Source of the DNA: CAZPXF01 sp964590945
GTDB lineage: Bacteria; Bacillota; Clostridia; Lachnospirales; Lachnospiraceae
Length of the DNA: 18,010 nucleotides
Reading direction: 5' to 3'
Assembly (NCBI GenBank): GCA_964590945.1
Contig: CAZPXF010000044.1
Coordinates: 1-18,010 of the forward strand
Below are positions 9,401-14,896 of this stretch, one piece after another (the first letter of the stretch is position 1; every line of letters starts with the position of its first letter). The notes beneath the pieces were generated by a model. The model ran no database searches. It had not been told where the DNA came from and worked only from the letters and a program-made list of their open reading frames with translations. A program made the translations under genes and the position numbers.

Positions 9401-10904
9401 CTCCGCCTGCAACCTTTACCGCGCCGATCTCAATGATCTTGTCGCTGACCGGGCTGAAACCGGTTGTCTCAATATCAAAAACCACATAGGAATCCTCAAG
9501 CGTCTGATTCCCGGCCCGCACCGCGATCTCTGTCAGATCGTCCACAAGATACCCTTCCACGCCGTAAATGATCTTGAACGGATCGTGGATCTTTTTCATC
9601 TCCTCCTTGTCCGCGTCCGGATGCTCCTTCTGATACGCCTTCTGCGCCGCCTTGTCCAGATCCTGTATGTAATGGTTGACGTCCGGAAACGCCTGCACAA
9701 CACCGTGATCCGTGATCGCAATGGCCGGATGTCCCCAGTCTTTCGCTCTCTTTGCGATTGCTTTCGGCTCCGAAACGCCATCCATATCACTCATTTTCGT
9801 ATGACAGTGAAGCTCCACCCGCTTTCTTACACTTGTATCTTTTCTCGTCGATGTAAAATCCGGGATTTTCTTAATCCCTTTTATGGAGCCCATCGTCAGC
9901 TCATGATCAAACCTGTCGAACATCGGACTGCCTTTGATCTTTACAAAAGAACCTTTTTTCAGCTCTCCAAGGATATCCGGCAGCTGCTCGTTAGCAATAA
10001 AAAGCTTGGTCACAATGGTGTCCGTAAAATCCGTCGCCGCAAAGGATACGATCGTCCTCTCATTTCGAATCTCCCTTGTATCAACCGAACGGATCTGTCC
10101 CCGGATTGCGATCTCTCCGATCTCTCCGATGATCTGCTCGATCGGCGTCGCATCGTCCTCAAAATCGCGGCCATAGATGATATCTCCCGACGGCCCGCCA
10201 AAGGTTCTTTCCAATCTCCTTCCGGCAAATTCCTCCTTTTTCTTCGGCGCTGCGCTCCCCGCCGTCTTTCCATGGGACGGATCCGATCCGGCGCCTGTAT
10301 CCGCCGCTTCCCCGGCAATATGTGAGGTAACCTGATCCAGCACTGCGTTGATCTCCTGCTGAAGCTTTACCTTCTTCTCCTTCTTCAGCGTGGACATATC
10401 TTTCTTTTCATATATCACGCGGACCTCAACAGGCAAATGGCATCTCTCTGCGAAAATATATTGAACGAAAGCAATGATTTCTTCTTTTTTCCCCTGTGCT
10501 ATGATAGAATCCGCCATCTCAAGGCACAGAATGCCGCCCTCCTCAAATGAGGCTTTCGCGTGTTCCAGCATATTCGCCCCGATCACACTGGTCTGGCGAA
10601 GCTCCGCGATCATACTGTCCAAATAGGAATTGTACAAATGTTCCGGCGTATACTGCCCGGACAGGAAGAAATTCTCGATGATCTGTACCTTTACCCTGCT
10701 TCTTCCGAAAAGCTGTTCCTTTATCAGCCTTTCCATCCGCCAGATCTGCCGCTTATCAATCAAATGTGTGCTGTTTATGTACACACGAAGACGGTCACGA
10801 CTGGATGTCGTCGTGACCTTGCTAACTTCCGTATCTTCATACATATTCCGGACTTTATCCTCAGCCTTTAAAGTCGGGAATACATCAAAAAACAGCTTCG
10901 CCAT
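6414..10904 (-). CDS. polC: DNA polymerase III PolC-type alpha subunit
   Basis: This 1,496-residue protein is the Gram-positive replicative polymerase, slightly longer than the roughly 1,440 residues of Bacillus PolC. Domains run in PolC order: an N-terminal domain, an OB fold near 255-350, the PHP domain starting at HCHTKMSD (H366), an inserted 3'-5' proofreading exonuclease from VFDIETTGF (D477, E479) to HHRAVDDAGAT, a zinc-binding knot with C964, C967, C984, C993 and C996, and the palm motif PDIDLNFSG with D1022 and D1024. It copies the chromosome with proofreading. The ATG at 10904 lies 2 bp after the ispG stop, with GGAG inside the end of ispG, so translation is probably coupled. A low-complexity Ala/Gly/Lys stretch near 195-225 links the N-terminal and OB regions. 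All key residues that can be checked are present. Confidence 0.98.
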   Translation of the reverse strand: MAKLFFDVFPTLKAEDKVRNMYEDTEVSKVTTTSSRDRLRVYINSTHLIDKRQIWRMERLIKEQLFGRSRVKVQIIENFFLSGQYTPEHLYNSYLDSMIAELRQTSVIGANMLEHAKASFEEGGILCLEMADSIIAQGKKEEIIAFVQYIFAERCHLPVEVRVIYEKKDMSTLKKEKKVKLQQEINAVLDQVTSHIAGEAADTGAGSDPSHGKTAGSAAPKKKEEFAGRRLERTFGGPSGDIIYGRDFEDDATPIEQIIGEIGEIAIRGQIRSVDTREIRNERTIVSFAATDFTDTIVTKLFIANEQLPDILGELKKGSFVKIKGSPMFDRFDHELTMGSIKGIKKIPDFTSTRKDTSVRKRVELHCHTKMSDMDGVSEPKAIAKRAKDWGHPAIAITDHGVVQAFPDVNHYIQDLDKAAQKAYQKEHPDADKEEMKKIHDPFKIIYGVEGYLVDDLTEIAVRAGNQTLEDSYVVFDIETTGFSPVSDKIIEIGAVKVAGGEIVDHFSKFVNPERPIPFEIEKLTSINDDMVMGAPTIEVILPEFLAFCRGSVLVAHNARFDVGFIEQNCRYQDIEERFPYVDTVALARVLMPNLSKYKLNVVAKALGISLENHHRAVDDAGATAEIFLKFIGMLKERGIKTLRGMNQFGNLTPEAIRKLRSFHVIILAKNNTGRVNLYTLISKSHLDYFGRKPLIPKSELNKYREGLIVGSACEAGELYRALLEEKSEEDISRIVDFYDYLEIQPLGNNEFMIESDKHPKIQSLEDIRNLNRKIVALGETHNKPVVGTCDVHFLDPEDEVYRRIIMKGKGFADADRQPPLYLRTTEEMLEEFSYLGSARAEEIVITNTNKIADMIERISPVRPDKCPPVIENSDETLRQICYRKAHATYGEKLPEIVTERLERELNSIISNGFAVMYIIAQKLVWKSNEDGYLVGSRGSVGSSFVATMAGITEVNPLSPHYRCPHCFYSDFDSEEVRAYAGGCGWDMPDKNCPVCGEKMIKDGFDIPFETFLGFYGNKEPDIDLNFSGEYQNNAHRYTEVIFGDGQTYRAGTIATLADKTAYGYVKNYYEEKGQSKRNCEIDRMVSGCTGIRRSTGQHPGGIIVLPVGEDINSFTPVQHPANDMKTDIVTTHFDYHSIDHNLLKLDILGHDDPTMIRMLEDLTGFDPLSIPMDDPGVMSLFADTSALGITPEDIGGCPVGCLGVPEFGTDFVIKMVCDTKPKTLSDLIRISGLSHGTDVWLNNAQTLIEEGKATISSCICTRDDIMTFLINQGVEKGLSFTIMESVRKGKGLKPEWEAVMKEHHVPDWYIWSCKQIKYMFPKAHAAAYVMMAYRIAYFKINYPLAYYAAYFSIRASAFSYELMCQGQDKLKMNLQNLKKNKANWAPKDADTMKDMKIVEEMYARGFEFLPIDLYKSRATKFQIEDGKLLPPFNSIDGVGDNAAEAIEIAAKDGPYLSRDDFRSRTKASTTVIELMNDLGLFGDLPQSNQLSLFDL

Positions 10905-10906
10905 TC

Positions 10907-11962
10907 TTATTCACTCCAATGTAAAAGCTCGTGCCTCAATGTTTCCAACAGTTCTTCTTCCTTAACCTTCCGGACGATCTCGCCCTTTTTGATCAGGAGA
11001 CCTTCTCCAACGCCGCCTGCAATCCCGATATCCGCTTCCTTTGCTTCTCCCGGACCATTTACAACGCATCCCATAACGGCAACCTTGATATCGAGCGGGA
11101 ATTCCGCCGCCATCGTCTCAACCTGATTAGCAAGACCGATCAGGTCGATGCGGGTTCGCCCGCACGTCGGGCAGGACACAACCTCGATGCCGCCCTTACG
11201 CAGTCCAAGCGTACGAAGGATCAGCTTCGCGGACTTGATCTCCTCTGCCGGATCGCCGGTCAGGGAAACGCGGATCGTATCGCCGATGCCCTCGTGTAAA
11301 ATAATGCCGAGCCCGACGGAGGACTTGATATTTCCGGAATAAACCGTGCCGGATTCCGTAATCCCCACATGCAGCGGATACGGACATTCCTTCGCGATCA
11401 GCTCATGCGCCCGGACGCACATCATCACATCGGAGGATTTGATGCTGACGACCAGATTATCATAGCCCATCTCCTCGATCATACGCACCTTATCAAGAGC
11501 GCTCTCCACGAGCCCCTCCGCCGTCACGCCATGGTATTTCTCCACCAGTTCCTTTTCCAGGGAACCACTGTTCACGCCGATGCGGATCGGAACATTGTAC
11601 TCCTTCGCCTTATCCACGACCGCCCGTACCCGCTCCCGGCTCCCGATATTCCCCGGATTGATGCGGATCTTGTCCGCTCCGTGCTCGATCGCCGCGATCG
11701 CAAGCTTATAATCAAAATGGATATCTGCGACAAGCGGAATATGGATCTGCTTCCTGATCTTTGCGAGCGCCTCCGCCGCCTCCTTTGTCGGAACCGTACA
11801 GCGTATGATCTCGCACCCCGCTCTCTCAAGCGCGAGGATCTGCTTCACTGTCCCTTCTATATCCTCTGTCTTTGTATTCGTCATAGACTGGATCGCGATC
11901 GGATAGCCGCCGCCGATCTTCTTATCTCCGATCCGGATTACCTTCGTATGATCACGATACAT
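10907..11962 (-). CDS. ispG: 4-hydroxy-3-methylbut-2-enyl diphosphate synthase (IspG/GcpE)
   Basis: This 351-residue enzyme catalyses the penultimate step of the MEP isoprenoid pathway, the reductive ring opening of methylerythritol cyclodiphosphate. The N-terminal barrel begins near IGGGYPIAIQSMTNT. The 4Fe-4S cluster ligands are visible as C264 and C267 (CPTCGRTR) and C299 with E306 (CVVNGPGE), matching the three-Cys, one-Glu site known for the family. The length is standard for the bacterial short form. The ATG at 11962 has AGGTAG about 6 nt upstream. It lies 32 bp after the small membrane protein gene and 2 bp before polC. The ispG-polC pairing is common in clostridia. Confidence 0.97.
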   Translation of the reverse strand: MYRDHTKVIRIGDKKIGGGYPIAIQSMTNTKTEDIEGTVKQILALERAGCEIIRCTVPTKEAAEALAKIRKQIHIPLVADIHFDYKLAIAAIEHGADKIRINPGNIGSRERVRAVVDKAKEYNVPIRIGVNSGSLEKELVEKYHGVTAEGLVESALDKVRMIEEMGYDNLVVSIKSSDVMMCVRAHELIAKECPYPLHVGITESGTVYSGNIKSSVGLGIILHEGIGDTIRVSLTGDPAEEIKSAKLILRTLGLRKGGIEVVSCPTCGRTRIDLIGLANQVETMAAEFPLDIKVAVMGCVVNGPGEAKEADIGIAGGVGEGLLIKKGEIVRKVKEEELLETLRHELLHWSE

Positions 11963-11994
11963 CTCTTTCTACCTTCATTTCCTCATAATCGCAT

Positions 11995-12456
11995 CTATTC
12001 TCGGTGAAAATCCAAAGCATCCCCGCCGTCCGCTTCCGTCAGCGTAAGCTCATTGCCATCCACGCTGTAATCGTAGGACTTCTCCAGATCCTCCGTAAAA
12101 GCACGCACATCCTCTTCCGCCACTTCTTCCGGCTTCTCCCTGATCGCATCGGAAAGCTTCTCCTCGTTGATGGATAAAGTCACCATCTTGTTCTCGCGCT
12201 CCAGAACATACTTCATCGGGATCCGTACCTCACTGCCGTCAAACGCCTCCGCAGCTACAACGGTGAGACCCTCTTCCCCATCAAATGTAAACCTCCAGTC
12301 ACTCTCTGCATAGATCCATGTTCCCTCCAGCGGATCGGAAACAAAGCCCTTACGCACAAAAAATGAGACAATCAGCACGATGACGACGACTGCTGCCACG
12401 GTAACGATTATAAATGCCTTACTTCTCTTCTCTTCATCATCCCTGAAAAAAATCAT
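11995..12456 (-). CDS. Small membrane-anchored protein of unknown function
   Basis: This 153-residue protein has a short charged N-terminus (MIFFRDDEEKRSK), one transmembrane helix at about residues 14-34, and an extracytoplasmic domain. The pattern GTWIYAESDWRFTFD and YDYSVDGNELTLT resembles small beta-rich lipocalin-like domains of Firmicute envelope proteins. A separate acidic helical stretch spans about residues 95-125. I do not recognise a named family with confidence. It is the first gene behind a perfect promoter, with GGAGG 6 nt before the ATG, and is followed by ispG and polC. That position is unusual because rseP or dxr often precede ispG in relatives. A role is not inferable beyond likely membrane attachment. 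Confidence 0.8.
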   Translation of the reverse strand: MIFFRDDEEKRSKAFIIVTVAAVVVIVLIVSFFVRKGFVSDPLEGTWIYAESDWRFTFDGEEGLTVVAAEAFDGSEVRIPMKYVLERENKMVTLSINEEKLSDAIREKPEEVAEEDVRAFTEDLEKSYDYSVDGNELTLTEADGGDALDFHRE

Positions 12457-12484
12457 ATAGCGCCTCCGCTTCTTTGATATCTAA

Positions 12485-12513
12485 ATTATAGTAATTTTCA
12501 TGCGGTCTGTCAA
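12485..12513 (-). promoter_or_regulatory. Perfect sigma-A promoter of the ispG-polC operon
   Basis: On the minus strand TTGACA (12508-12513), a 17-bp spacer and TATAAT (12485-12490) match the sigma-A consensus at every base. The predicted start is near 12478, giving a leader of about 22 nt before the ATG at 12456. With no intrinsic terminator seen as far as 1084, it may drive the whole run of seven genes. Confidence 0.9.
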
Positions 12514-12592
12514 CGGCGATGCTTTTCCGGAGATAGTCATTTTTTGCAGTCTCGTTTCAATCCTCGCGCAATAAAACACATACTTTCATATA

Positions 12593-13714
12593 CTAAATCA
12601 GACGGAACACCTGCTCTACGCAATCCGCCATATTTAACTGCGCATTTTCTGTATTCATCGCCTCTTCCAATGTCGTAACACCGCGAATGATCGGGAAAAA
12701 TGCATCGATCCCATGTTTGTTGCATTCTTTCGCATCTCTTGTGACGCTGCCCGAAAATGCGAATACTCGTTTCCCATATTTTTTCGCAAGCCTGGCAACA
12801 CCTACCGGTACTTTCCCCATTGCTGTCTGGAAATCCAGACGTCCCTCGCCTGTAATAACACAGTCTGCTGTTTTTATTTCGTTTTCCAATCCGATCGCAT
12901 TCAAGATCAGATCGATCCCCGGAATCAGTTCTGCATTAAGATATCCCAAAAAGGCAAATCCTATACCTCCGGCCGCTCCGGTTCCCGGAATTTCAGAATT
13001 GTCTGTTCCCAGATAATGAGCCGATCTTTCCGCATAGTTTTTCATTCCCGCTTCCGCGATCTCCATCCCTTCGCCTGTAAGGCCTTTTTGCGGGCCATAA
13101 ACATAAGTTGCTCCTTTGGGTCCACATAATGGATTATTCACATCACAGGCAACCTGAAACCTGCATTCTTTCAAAATATCAGGCACATGGCTGTCATCCA
13201 CGGAAACGATTTCAGCAAGGTTTCCTGCACCTGCCTCCACCGGAGAGCAATTTTCATCCAGAAAAGTATACCCTAACGCCTGAAGCATACCAACCCCGCC
13301 GTCATTCGTCGCGCTTCCTCCAATCCCGATGATGAAGTTCCGGCATCCCTGCCTGGTCGCATCGGTGATCATCTCACCCACGCCATAGGTAGTTGCTCTC
13401 ATTGGGTCTTTGTCCTTTTCTAATGTAATGCCGGCCGCTGCAGCCATCTCAAGAACAGCTGTTTTTGTCTCCGGTAAAATACCATAACTGGCAAAAACAG
13501 GCTTCCTGAGCGGACCTGTCACCTGAACACTTCGCATATTTCCGCCAAAGCCTTCCACCAGTGCATCTGTAGTACCTTCTCCACCATCCGCCAACGGACG
13601 GACAATGACTTCTGCCTCCGGTTTCGCACGAAGAATCCCTTCCTTTGCCGCATACCCGGCCTGCATGGAAGTCATACTTCCTTTAAATGAATCAATGGCT
13701 ACTACTACTTTCAT
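12593..13714 (-). CDS. Glycerate kinase (GlxK/GarK family)
   Basis: This 373-residue enzyme of the glycerate 2-kinase family phosphorylates D-glycerate with ATP, feeding glycolysis. Family motifs are clear: N-terminal VVVAIDSFKGSMTS (D8, K11), GIGGSATNDGGVGM at about 130-143, GTGAAGGIGFAF near 245-256, and TGEGRLDFQTAMGK at 288-301. The length matches the family. The frame allows a TTG two codons earlier (13720) with GGGAG 5 nt upstream; the ATG at 13714 is chosen, with the same site 11 nt away, so the start is uncertain by two residues. It is divergent from an XRE regulator that may control it. No glycerate transporter or tartronate semialdehyde reductase is in the window. No terminator is visible after its stop. 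Confidence 0.95.
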   Translation of the reverse strand: MKVVVAIDSFKGSMTSMQAGYAAKEGILRAKPEAEVIVRPLADGGEGTTDALVEGFGGNMRSVQVTGPLRKPVFASYGILPETKTAVLEMAAAAGITLEKDKDPMRATTYGVGEMITDATRQGCRNFIIGIGGSATNDGGVGMLQALGYTFLDENCSPVEAGAGNLAEIVSVDDSHVPDILKECRFQVACDVNNPLCGPKGATYVYGPQKGLTGEGMEIAEAGMKNYAERSAHYLGTDNSEIPGTGAAGGIGFAFLGYLNAELIPGIDLILNAIGLENEIKTADCVITGEGRLDFQTAMGKVPVGVARLAKKYGKRVFAFSGSVTRDAKECNKHGIDAFFPIIRGVTTLEEAMNTENAQLNMADCVEQVFRLI

Positions 13715-13790
13715 GTCCAAATCTTCTCCCTTCTACTGCAAAATTGCTCCTGCCGCTTTCTCCCAAAGTAAACCTGCCGGAGGCTGTTAT

Positions 13791-13827
13791 TGATTAATCA
13801 CATGAACCGGCATTCATCTGTGAATGC
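13791..13827. promoter_or_regulatory. Two small dyads in the glycerate kinase upstream region
   Basis: A perfect 10-bp palindrome TGATTAATCA (13791-13800) and a perfect 7-bp dyad GCATTCA/TGAATGC with a 4-bp loop (13810-13827) lie about 80-115 bp before the glycerate kinase start. Neither is followed by a T-run, so they look like operator-type sites rather than terminators. I could not find a convincing promoter for the kinase; TTGATA with TAATCT around 13850-13880 is weak. Confidence 0.35.
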
Positions 13828-13915
13828 TTTGATATTATCTGTTAATAGATTATCGGAAAAGGAACAAATTATCAAGACTTTCAGAATAAAATGATACCGG
13901 ACACGTTTCAGCTTC

Positions 13916-13964
13916 ATGTTCCAAATATCATCATTTTCAGTCAAAACGATGATATTCGGAACAT
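13916..13964. repeat. 49-bp inverted repeat, likely operator
   Basis: Two 22-bp arms (13916-13937 and 13943-13964) are reverse complements except at two positions, separated by CAGTC. The outer ends read ATGTTCC and GGAACAT, and inner parts carry ATATCATC and GATGATAT. The repeat ends 1 bp before the TTGACA of the XRE gene promoter and lies between the divergent glycerate kinase and regulator genes. It is not followed by a T-run on either strand. A binding site for the XRE protein or another dimeric regulator is the likely reading. Confidence 0.7.
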
Positions 13965-13965
13965 T

Positions 13966-13996
13966 TTGACAAGTGTATCTTTTTTATTGCTATTAT
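13966..13996 (+). promoter_or_regulatory. Promoter of the XRE regulator
   Basis: A perfect -35 TTGACA (13966-13971) is followed by a long 19-bp spacer and TATTAT (13991-13996). TGC directly before the -10 box makes an extended -10, which could offset the spacer. The 49-bp inverted repeat abuts the -35 box, so a bound repressor would block polymerase. The predicted leader is about 33 nt. Confidence 0.65.
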
Positions 13997-14035
13997 GAAA
14001 GCTATCACAATTATTGTACAGGAGAGGTGCGGAAT

Positions 14036-14395
14036 ATGTATTTCAATTCGAATCTGCGCAAGCTCAGAGAAGACCAGCATCTGACGCAGAAGGATCTGGC
14101 GGATATTCTAAAGGTCACACGCCCGACGATCGCCGGTTACGAGAATAAAAACCATCAGCCGGATTACGAGAAGCTTTTGCTTCTGTCCGACTATTTTCAT
14201 ATTTCCGTAGATGATCTTCTGCGCAGGGATCTGAACGCTCCTCACACCGGAGCCTACCTTCCGGTCTCCCATGAACAGGATCTGATGCATTTCGAGAAAT
14301 GTTACTCGTATCTGTCGGAGTCCTCTGTCAGGACACTGTTCAACGTCATGGATGCACTTGTGAGAGCGGAATTGTATCAGAAAGAAAAGCGTTGA
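14036..14395 (+). CDS. XRE-family helix-turn-helix transcriptional regulator
   Basis: This 119-residue protein has an N-terminal XRE/Cro-type helix-turn-helix at about residues 5-60: LRKLREDQHLTQKDLADILK, then VTRPTIAGYENKNHQPDYE and LLLLSDYFHISVDDLL, the usual five-helix layout. A short helical C-terminal part of about 50 residues may dimerise. The frame stays open upstream to 13973, but AGGAGAGG about 8 nt before the ATG at 14036 and the promoter at 13966-13996 fix the shorter start. Being divergent from glycerate kinase with a large inverted repeat between them, it is a candidate autoregulator and regulator of the kinase. Its ligand, if any, is unknown. Confidence 0.92.
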   Translation: MYFNSNLRKLREDQHLTQKDLADILKVTRPTIAGYENKNHQPDYEKLLLLSDYFHISVDDLLRRDLNAPHTGAYLPVSHEQDLMHFEKCYSYLSESSVRTLFNVMDALVRAELYQKEKR

Positions 14396-14412
14396 AAATT
14401 TTATAGATTCTA

Positions 14413-14441
14413 TTGATTTTTGCTTTGGGATTGCATATAAT
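14413..14441 (+). promoter_or_regulatory. Promoter of the putative small RNA
   Basis: TTGATT (14413-14418), a 17-bp spacer and a perfect TATAAT (14436-14441) lie 17 bp after the XRE stop codon. Transcription would start near 14448, at the base of the first predicted hairpin. Confidence 0.75.
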
Positions 14442-14468
14442 AAAGATACAGATAGAGATATCTGCCAA

Positions 14469-14540
14469 GCGGTTAGATTGTCCAGTTAAAACAATCGTTT
14501 AAAAGCGGTTAGATTGTCCAACTAAAACAATCGTTTAAAA
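14469..14540 (+). repeat. Two tandem 36-bp direct repeats
   Basis: Units 14469-14504 and 14505-14540 are identical except for two adjacent bases (CCAGTT versus CCAACT). Both start GCGGTTAGATTGTCC and end ACAATCGTTTAAAA. Each has an internal inverted repeat GATTGT/ACAATC. The two differences fall in the predicted loop, leaving both stems intact. No spacer separates the units. Confidence 0.95.
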
Positions 14541-14543
14541 GCA

Positions 14544-14575
14544 GTGGGTGGTCAACCACCCGCTTTTTATTTTTT
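14544..14575 (+). terminator. Rho-independent terminator
   Basis: An 8-bp GC-rich stem (14544-14551 with 14556-14563, one G-T pair) capped by TCAA is followed by TTTTTATTTTTT. It would end the small RNA, and also the XRE transcript because no terminator lies between them. On the opposite strand the stem is followed by only four Ts. Confidence 0.92.
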
Positions 14576-14588
14576 CAAAGGAGGTTTT

Positions 14589-14648
14589 ATGAACTTGCCT
14601 CCAGATGCTGTAACTTCAAATTACTTGAAGAAAAATGCAATACATATC
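14589..14648 (+). other. Possible start of a gene cut by the assembly gap
   Basis: AAGGAGG (14578-14584) lies 4 nt before an ATG at 14589 opening a frame MNLPPDAVTSNYLKKNAIHI, which reaches the Ns after 20 codons. If the gap is only an assembly artefact the frame would continue antisense through hisC, which is implausible as a gene. If real sequence is missing, this may be the 5' end of a small gene. GGAGG can also pair with CCTCC at 14599-14603, hiding the ribosome binding site. I cannot name a product. Confidence 0.25.
14594..14648 (+). repeat. 55-bp direct repeat, copy 1 (left of gap)
   Basis: This segment is identical over 55 bp to 14749-14803, and the two copies directly flank the run of Ns. 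It contains a small dyad CTTCAA/TTGAAG (14614-14630). The copy ends exactly where the Ns start, which fits a shared contig-end overlap rather than a biological duplication. Confidence 0.95.
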
Positions 14649-14748
14649 NNNNNNNNNNNNNNNNNNNNNNNNNNNNNNNNNNNNNNNNNNNNNNNNNNNN
14701 NNNNNNNNNNNNNNNNNNNNNNNNNNNNNNNNNNNNNNNNNNNNNNNN
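14649..14748. other. Assembly gap of 100 Ns
   Basis: Exactly 100 Ns, the usual placeholder for a gap of unknown size. Both sides carry the same 55 bp directly against the gap. True content may be nothing (contigs that overlap) or an unresolved repeat. Confidence 0.98.
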
Positions 14749-14803
14749 CTTGCCTCCAGATGCTGTAACTTCAAATTACTTGAAGAAAAATGCAATACAT
14801 ATC
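14749..14803 (+). repeat. 55-bp direct repeat, copy 2 (right of gap)
   Basis: Exact second copy of 14594-14648, beginning at the first base after the Ns. The following sequence to 14896 is intergenic downstream of hisC and contains a strong hairpin. Confidence 0.95.
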
Positions 14804-14831
14804 TTGTTTCAAATAATCTGCCACAATCCTG

Positions 14832-14864
14832 AAGCTGCCGCCAGGAAACTCCCGGCGGCAGCTT
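14832..14864 (-). terminator. Strong hairpin downstream of hisC, probable transcript end
   Basis: A perfect 11-bp GC-rich stem (AAGCTGCCGCC/GGCGGCAGCTT) with an 11-nt loop lies about 35 bp after the hisC stop. On the minus strand it is followed by CAGGATTGTGG rather than a T-run, so it is not a classic intrinsic terminator. It may stabilise the mRNA 3' end or act as a weak terminator. Confidence 0.5.
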
Positions 14865-14896
14865 TCATATGTCCATATTATATCTGTCCTGTCATC

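Larger units (their letters stand above)
14448..14575 (+). ncRNA. Putative small RNA with tandem hairpin repeats
   Basis: A promoter and a strong intrinsic terminator bracket about 128 nt with no convincing ORF. The predicted RNA opens with a perfect 6-bp hairpin CAGATA/TATCTG capped by the stable tetraloop GAGA (14449-14464). It continues with two tandem 36-nt repeats, each able to form GATTGT/ACAATC stems with 9-nt loops CCAGUUAAA and CCAACUAAA, and ends in the terminator hairpin. I do not recognise it as a known riboswitch or T-box leader. It could be an independent sRNA, possibly sequestering a protein through repeated loops, or a leader for whatever lies in the assembly gap. Confidence 0.6.

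Noticed and set aside
9596..9790. Arginine-rich minus-strand frame inside polC, and the many similar frames inside other genes
   Set aside because: They are out-of-frame shadows of well-supported genes with biased, low-complexity composition.
14469..14540. CRISPR-like array of 36-bp repeats
   Set aside because: The two units are directly adjacent with no spacers, there are only two, no cas genes are present, and they sit between a promoter and a terminator.
14448..14575. T-box or other riboswitch leader
   Set aside because: GGGTGG in the terminator stem recalls the T-box motif, but the unit is too short, lacks a specifier stem and has no synthetase or amino acid gene after it.
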